Origin: Carex sylvatica | Taxonomy: Eukaryota; Streptophyta; Magnoliopsida; Poales; Cyperaceae | DNA: 64,000 nucleotides | Reading direction: 5' to 3' | Assembly: GCA_964058845.1 (NCBI GenBank) | Contig: CAXKVR010000204.1 | Span: 186,001-250,000 of the forward strand | Shown: positions 56,433-64,000 of the stretch, one piece after another | How positions within the stretch are numbered: the stretch's first letter is position 1 | How the letters are laid out: every line of letters starts with the position of its first letter | Made by a program: the position numbers and the translations under genes | Notes under the pieces: generated by a model | What the model was told of the DNA's origin: nothing | What the model saw: the letters and a program-made list of their open reading frames with translations, nothing else | Database searches by the model: none

Positions 56433-57950
56433 ATGGATTCTTCGAACCTCGCCTCTTTACAAGAAGAGGGATCGGAAGAGCATCTAGAATCTTCTTCAGC
56501 GTTCTCCCCTTCCAATGTCCCGCCTCGACCCGCAACTCAGTATACAAATTTCCTTTTTGTTTTTCCTGATCTACTTCTACTTGTCTTCACAAATTTATTT
56601 GGCCAATTTGAGCTTTGTTTATATGTTTTGCAGTTTCTTTTCTGTATTATTACTGATTTAGAGGTTGTAACTGGAAATTGCCCCTTTTTGGTTGTCTGAG
56701 TGGAAATGTGCTTGAATTTTCTGTGTTAGGGTTTTTGAATCGTTGGAGTATCGTTTTTTGGATTGATCACCGTGTATGCTTCTATGTTATTAAAGGAAAA
56801 ATTATAAGCTGGTGATCTATCTCAAATTTCAGTGATTTTAGTTAAAGAAAAGGACCTTCCCTCTTACTTGATTAAAAAAATTGTCTCAAAATACGTACTG
56901 TACTTGAACTATTACTGGTATGGCTGGTTGACATATACTTGAATAGTGGATACAGGATACCTGACCAGCATGATACTGATACATATTGTAGTTATCTGAA
57001 ATTAGGATATAGTGCAGTATAACATTCTATTTCACTTTGATCATTCTATTTTTCTTTCCTTATTTCCTTCACAGCCATTCGCTTCAAAAGTACTCACCAT
57101 TAGACTGGCAAGGATTTTTCGATAAAGAAGAAGACATTACAATTCCAGGAACAAATGATGTAAGTCTAAATGTATTAATTGTGGCCTAACATTTTCTATG
57201 ATAATTTAATTAATTTAATATATACTAAACCTAATATAATTAAAAATGACCCCTATTTTTATCTTCTATTGCTTTAGGTTTTCCACATTTATACAGCTGG
57301 ATCAGAAGGACCAGTAGTTTTATGCCTTCATGGAGGTGGTTATTCTGGGTATGACTATCATTTCTGCTTCTGGAACCTAAACTAAAAGCATCTAACATTT
57401 AAAAAAAAAAAAAAACTAAGTTCTTTTTTTAATTTTGGACCAGACTTTCTTTTGGTTTAGCAGCAAGTAAAATAAAAGAAAAGGCGCGTGTTATTGCAAT
57501 GGATTTGCGAGGCCATGGCAAAAGCTCAAGTGACAATGATCTTGACCTGTCTATTGAAGTAAAAATTATATTTCTTAGAAGTTAAACCTCGGCAATTATG
57601 TATTTTCACAAGTTAATAAATATGTTTTTTTCTGACTTGTGTTTTGGTTAATAATGTGAATATCTTTGCACATTTTAGACATTATGCAATGATGTGATAG
57701 CTCTTATCAAGGCAATGTATGGAGATTCTCCGCCTGCAATAATACTTGTCGGCCACAGGTCTTTGTCGTATTTTGTCTTTCAGATTTGTGCTATATAACC
57801 TGATATTATTTCTTTATTTTAGATTCGTAAGTTTATATGATATATGAGTTTTTATGTCTTTTTTCAGCATGGGTGGCTCAGTGGCTGTGCATGTTGCGGC
57901 AAAGAAAGCAATTTCTAGTATTCATGGTCTTGTAGTTGTTGATGTAGTTG

Positions 57951-57985
<35 letters not shown>

Positions 57986-59477
57986 ACCTTTGCTTACTAA
58001 GGGCCTAAGGGGTAATTTTTGAACAGGGAACAGCAATGGCATCATTGATTCATATGCAAAAGATCCTATCTAGTAGAGCGCAACATTTTCCTTCTATTGA
58101 AAAAGCGGTACAAAATTTTGTAAACTTATTTATTTGCTTAATATTGTTAAAACTAAAGCGGTACAAGATACAGAATTATTTTTCTGCCAGAATCTGCTAA
58201 TCTAATTTTATTTTTTGTATTATTTGTCTAAGTCGACTGGTAATCAGTTGTTGCAGTTTTCTCATCTATATCTTGAGATCATAATGTTACTCTTGATTTG
58301 GTTTAAAAGATTGAATGGAGTGTGAAAGGAGGCCCATTAAGAAATGTTGAGTCAGCCCGCTTGTCAGTTCCATCTACAGTAAAGTATGATGAGTCAAGAA
58401 ATTGGTGAGCATTATTAGTTCTCCAAACTCTTTTTATTGGGCAAATGCACAATTGTGTAATAACTTGACATGTCAACTCACGTAATGCAGTTATACATAC
58501 CGAACTCCTCTTGAAAAATCAGAGAGATATTGGAAAGGCTGGTGAGTCTATCATGTCTTTAATAGTGTAATTCTTTAAATCCCTTTTTGTTTTGTTTTGT
58601 TTGAGGTACCCCAAGTTCCAATTCATAAGTTCCTTGTGAAAATTTGATATTTTTTTTCGTCATATTGTGCATTGTTAAGATTTATTTTTTCTCCTTATTG
58701 TGTTAGGTATGAAGGCCTTTCAGACAAGTTCTTATCTTGTCCTGTACCAAAGATCCTGCTCCTAGCTGGTACTGACAGACTAGACAGGTTCCCTTCAATA
58801 TTACCCTTTATCACATATCAGTTATCGATTAAAACTACATTTTTACCTTTCTGGTTTGTTTTCTTAAAAAAATTAATGTCGTCTTTTGTTGTGTGGCAGA
58901 TCTCTAACAATAGGTCAAATGCAAGGGAAGTTTCAGATGGTGGTTGTGCGCCACACTGGCCATGCTATCCAGGTTTTTTTTTTTTTGAAGTTGTATCATC
59001 ACCAATGAGAATGTTCACTAAAAGTATTTAGTAATTCAGAAAATCTGAACTCCTCAAATGTTGTTTTTTTAACAGGAAGATGTCCCAGAGGAATTTACTT
59101 CGCTTATATTGAACTTCATTTCGCGCAACAGAATAGGCCCTCATGGCGTTGAGGTTTGTGAATTATTCCATTATCTTTGACTTTTATAAAACTTGAATTA
59201 CCATTTACCAACACCATTCCGCGCCCCCCACCCCCCCCCACACACACAAAAAAAACCTCACACACAAAATAAAAAGAGGAGACAACTGCACTGATAAATG
59301 CTACATACTGGACCTGGCTCATTAAAATCAGCCAGCATGAATTTCCTTGCGGATTGAAGAACCTTAACTCACGTTTGTCCATGGATAAAACATTTATAAC
59401 TGGCAGAAGTTGATTTTTGACTTATTGGATTCCTTTTCATTTTTCAGATACCTGGAATTCGGAGCTGGAAGCACTAA
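56433..59477 (+). CDS. PPME1: Protein phosphatase methylesterase 1 (PP2A C-subunit demethylase)
   Basis: Thirteen exons: 56433-56539, 57075-57159, 57278-57348, 57444-57558, 57679-57758, 57868-57952, 58027-58107, 58310-58404, 58491-58541, 58707-58787, 58900-58972, 59076-59153, 59448-59477. All are GT-AG with continuous phase, 343 residues. Alpha/beta hydrolase: oxyanion LCLHGGGYSG, RVIAMDLRGHGKS, nucleophile elbow GHSMGG with Ser at residue 153, catalytic Asp region LLLAGTDRLDR and catalytic His in VRHTGHAIQEDVPE. SPLDWQGFFD and IEWSVKGGPLRN are PME-1 specific. The enzyme removes the carboxyl-methyl ester from the C-terminal Leu of PP2A. The serine codon is split between exons 5 and 6. Intron 6 has a (CT)n tract; all key residues are intact. 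Confidence 0.95.
57955..57984. repeat. (CT)n microsatellite in PPME1 intron 6
   Basis: About 14 CT units immediately after the exon 6 donor, forming most of the short intron's pyrimidine content. Confidence 0.9.
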
Positions 59478-59489
59478 ATTAACTATTTG

Positions 59490-60490
59490 GCACCTGTAAA
59501 ATTTTGTTTATGGGATACTTGATTTAATCCTTTTTCTTTCTATTTTGTTTAGTTTGTATGGAGTATTGACGTATTCTCTCACACTTTTGTGTTTTATGTT
59601 GTGTAATGAATGCTGCCGTCAAGTAAATAGAAAAAGGTGCAAAAACTTTATTGTTCTGCTTCAATCCGTATTGCCTACTTGATTGAAATTGGGATTTAGT
59701 TCTTTCAGTTAGCTCAAACATTAAATGTTAGGCAGAGTGTAATGGTTGTTTAATTGCGTTTCTTTGTATCAACGTGTAGCTTGACCTGACAGGAAAACCC
59801 GAGTCCTGTAGTACGACCTGGAGGTATTAGAGCACTACCGATTCTCTCTATATTGCATGGAGACGCGTTAATCTATCTTCGATCGATCAAAGAGAAGGAC
59901 GAGACAGAAAGGGACAAATTTTCATCAGTACCACAAACTGGAATATCTATCTCAAATCAGAATATTCCAAGCAAAGTCTGATCACTTGCTATTAGATGGC
60001 GGTAACGGTGAGGAATCCATCCCCGCCAAAAGGGCAGTCAACCAAATAATGAACATTGAAACATTATACTGTGTACAAATTCCAGTGAACAAGTTCGCGT
60101 GGCCTCTTAGTTCCCAAGTTGTATATTACATTCACAAAAAAAAAAAAAATAGTGACTGCATTTTTCACTTAATAGTGCAAATGGATTAAAATATTTATAA
60201 GCACTACATTCACCAAGCAGATCTACAAGAATCAAAATTGAAATTTTCAGCCAATGTACTCGAGTTTTAAAAGGTATAATCCGCGTAAAAAAAGGCACCA
60301 ACTACAAGATTGAAATGAGCCTCATGAATATTGCCCTGAAAGCAACAAATTTGTTCTCACCAAACTGAGACAAAAATTGACTCTAGTCTCTGCTTAGTAA
60401 CAAGCATTCAAATAAATTTATTTTCCAAAACAAAATTTTCCACCAAAAGGCATTTTTTTTAAACATAAAATTTCACTGTAATTAGAAGGA
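59490..60490. other. Convergent 3' flanks of PPME1 and cytochrome c
   Basis: No supported coding sequence. A-rich tract at about 60136-60149 and a GC-richer patch at 59780-60020 without recognisable content. Confidence 0.5.
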
Positions 60491-60497
60491 CAGTAGC

Positions 60498-61872
<1,375 letters not shown>

Positions 61873-61884
61873 TCAATTATCTGA

Positions 61885-62126
61885 ATCTAGGGTTAGGGTT
61901 AGGGTTAGCGTCTGCGATTTGGCCTTTTACGATCTCTTCAAAGAAACAGAGCGTGGCTTGTTCCCCAAGACTAATAATACTAAAAGCAGAGAAAGTACAA
62001 CATTACATTATTCACCTCGCTAAAATAAGTACAATATTGTGTTTTACCGGAGATTTGAGGGTAGTTTCGGTATTTCAATTGAAGAGCATTAATGAGCGCC
62101 GCGTTTGGTTAACGATTTTTGGGCCG
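61885..62126 (-). promoter_or_regulatory. Cytochrome c 5' leader and promoter: telo-box repeat and site II motif
   Basis: On the - strand, CTAACCCTAACCCTAACCCTA (61908-61888) lies ~20 bp upstream of the ATG, i.e. within the leader. Further upstream is GGCCCA (62125-62120), a site II element. Telo-boxes with site II elements are known to co-occur in promoters of plant growth and respiratory genes. Confidence 0.6.
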
Positions 62127-62129
62127 TTT

Positions 62130-62960
62130 CGGGTCTGGTCTCTATCGGCCCTATTAGTTAGTGACTTTCTCTTAGAAAAGTTATGCCTTTATAGCCTGTT
62201 AGTTAACATCATCTCCCTTATTTATAATGTTATCTGTTTACTAAAGGTGATTCTAAAAAATAACTTTGTCGGTTCTTTTGCAACACCTACGATTCTAGGA
62301 ATATTCTTTATCAATGTGCAAGGGATTCCTCCTTATCTACGGGAGTTTCAGTGTTTATAAATTTGTTTCTATACTTTTCAGTTTCAATCTGTGGAGAACA
62401 ATAACATATAATAAATAATTTATGGGTATGCCCTGCCACCCATGATTTCAAGGTTTTTAATACCTCTGGTTATTTAAATGAAAATAACGGAAAACACCGA
62501 AATAGTACAAATTAGAAAGTGGAAGCACGCAAGTTGGAAATTTGAGAAATTTTTAATTTTTAATAGAAGACTGGGCTATGGTCTAAGTACAACATGTATA
62601 ATTTATCAATTTTTGTAAGTAGCCATGCACGCACTACCGAACATTTGAAGTTCTCAACTAAACTTAGTGCAATGCATTTCTTTTTTAACACTGCACAGAC
62701 CAAATCAAAGTCAAACTATGAAAAACCAAAATGCAGAGGAAGAGAAGATCACAGTTAACAAAACTAACTATTATTATTAAAAAATAATGTACAAACTACT
62801 CTTCAAACATTTACATCCAAGTACAGGTTTCAATCATTAAAATACGACATCAAAACAAAGGTGTGTGTGTCATTGTATACCTCTTGGCAGAGCAGAGAGC
62901 CGCAAACCGAGATTGAAAAATAAAAGAAAGAAGATCGATACAAGATGGTCAGTATCTTTC
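62130..62960. other. Intergenic; upstream of cytochrome c and 3' flank of the seven-span gene
   Basis: No supported coding sequence. 62750-62960 is presumably the 3'UTR of the gene to the right. Confidence 0.5.
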
Positions 62961-62963
62961 TCA

Positions 62964-63932
62964 TTATAGATTGATATCATCTGACTGCGTCCGCATCAAC
63001 TCTATGTGCTCTGGGTCCCGCAACGCCAGCATATCAGCCACTGGGAAATACACTAGAATTACAATCCCGACCCCAATACAACACAAAACCAGGAAAAAAG
63101 AAAGAAAAACAACCACTTCGTATGCCAGAAGCTCTGGCTTTAGCAAAACCAAAGTTCCTAATAATGTAACCCTAACCGGAAGCAGCGTCACAACCGAAAA
63201 AACTAAAATAAAAATCCTTCGCCTCAACCCCTTGTTTATTACCAAAACAAGAACTCGTGTCGCAAGATACGTCATATATATCATCAGAATTAAATAAAAT
63301 GCCGCTAGAAAAATCGTACTTAGCAAAGGGTATGTGCATGTGACCCCAGAATCAACCATGGTACCAGTAATGTTGCCACCATAGGACGATTCAATAAAAT
63401 ATTTTTTTTGTGCCAGCAAATCATTTTGGGGTGCAATAAAAACTACCGCAACATCCCAAACAACAGCTGGAAGGCAACACAAGATCACACAGCCAATTGT
63501 GTTACGATTCCACCGCGGACTGAGCGAACCAACTTCGCTTCTTTGCAATGCAGCATGAAGCAAAAACGCGAGCATGAGAAACATGCCAGGCTCTGCAAAG
63601 CCGAGATTGGAGATCACATAAAATTCGCAGATTTTTCCGCGCCATGACTTGTCAGACAAGACCCCGTATTGTGACTTGTTTAGAAAAGAAAGCCTTAAAA
63701 TTTCACCAAGGCCCCAATAGATGGCGAAAAGGAGGAGAGTTAGGCGGCAGAGGCTGGGGCCGGTGAAGTAGGAGTAGAGGTGGAGGAAACCGTCGCGCCG
63801 ACGGCGGTGGAGAATCCAGAAGTGGAAGCAGATAGAGCGGTAAATGCAAAAGAGGCCAAGGACAGAGAGGAGGCACACAAGGGAAATGGTCGCAACACCG
63901 ATCCCGTCGGTGGCGATCTCTTTCAAGGGCAT
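62964..63932 (-). CDS. Plant seven-transmembrane protein of unknown function
   Basis: Intronless, 322 residues. Seven hydrophobic spans at about 11-31, 60-80, 112-130, 146-166, 202-228, 239-262 and 272-296, with an N-glycosylation site NIT at 187-189 in the loop before span 5. The basic loop LHRRRRDG follows span 1 and NKGLRRR precedes span 6. The C-terminal tail (PEHIELMRTQSDDINL) is short and acidic. There is no signature of known transporters or of the TOM1/THH1 or MLO families, so I name no function. The start was chosen at MPLKEIATDG; upstream sequence to the window end looks like 5'UTR. The two genes to its left match a conserved plant neighbourhood, in which I recall a transmembrane protein gene of similar length. 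Confidence 0.85.
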   Translation of the reverse strand: MPLKEIATDGIGVATISLVCLLSVLGLFCIYRSICFHFWILHRRRRDGFLHLYSYFTGPSLCRLTLLLFAIYWGLGEILRLSFLNKSQYGVLSDKSWRGKICEFYVISNLGFAEPGMFLMLAFLLHAALQRSEVGSLSPRWNRNTIGCVILCCLPAVVWDVAVVFIAPQNDLLAQKKYFIESSYGGNITGTMVDSGVTCTYPLLSTIFLAAFYLILMIYMTYLATRVLVLVINKGLRRRIFILVFSVVTLLPVRVTLLGTLVLLKPELLAYEVVVFLSFFLVLCCIGVGIVILVYFPVADMLALRDPEHIELMRTQSDDINL

Positions 63933-64000
63933 TTACATCAAGGAGTTGAAAAGCATTGTAATTAGTGCCGTCGTGCCAGGCATGGTTTTTGTGGGCCTGC

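Noticed and set aside
61888..61908. Interstitial telomere as a chromosome-fusion scar
   Set aside because: Only about three TTAGGG units, inside a promoter/leader next to a site II motif; best read as a telo-box-type regulatory element.
63408..63965. + strand frames over the seven-span gene
   Set aside because: Antisense to a strongly supported membrane protein reading frame.

Overview
The window is nuclear DNA of a flowering plant, most likely a eudicot. It is AT-rich, its genes carry many short GT-AG introns, there is a nuclear tRNA-Ser, and the mobile elements are plant types (Helitron, Sirevirus-like copia, L1-type LINE, hAT and Mutator MITEs). The species cannot be named from the sequence.

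Layout. (1) 1-6696: repeat-rich flank, then an Enhancer-of-polycomb-like (EPC) chromatin gene on the + strand. Its 5' part is missing or broken, and its last exon carries a 130-residue tandem duplication. (2) 6697-28213: a single ~21.5 kb Helitron on the - strand, with an AT insertion site, a TC 5' end (tandemly duplicated, 209 bp) and a hairpin plus CTAG 3' end. It encodes an apparently intact 1543-residue Rep/helicase in four exons and an RPA-like OB-fold protein. Between the helicase and the 3' end it carries host-derived cargo: a four-exon, frame-consistent RWP-RK protein with EAR-type LDLN motifs, plus fragments of a mitochondrial ribosomal protein L46 gene and of a RINGv/MARCH-type membrane E3 ligase gene. 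(3) 28214-32000: remnant of a GT4 glycosyltransferase gene and a 538 bp hAT-type MITE. (4) 32006-46107: a decayed L1-type LINE, then a decayed Sirevirus-like copia element with arrays of AACGTT palindromes and an envelope-position ORF. (5) 46990-64000: gene-dense euchromatin with a RABA-type GTPase, a Mutator MITE with 9-bp TSD, tRNA-Ser(AGA), CNX7/MOCS2A (molybdopterin synthase small subunit), a small single-pass membrane protein, PPME1 (protein phosphatase methylesterase), cytochrome c and a seven-span membrane protein.

The housekeeping genes on the right have independent roles (membrane trafficking, molybdenum cofactor, PP2A control, respiration) and look like a conserved plant gene neighbourhood. 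The most unusual system is the Helitron. It appears to have all its mobility functions and carries an ORF-intact plant transcription-factor-like gene with its own promoter-like region. Splice sites were assigned by eye from consensus and reading-frame continuity, and family calls come from recognised motifs; no database search was possible.
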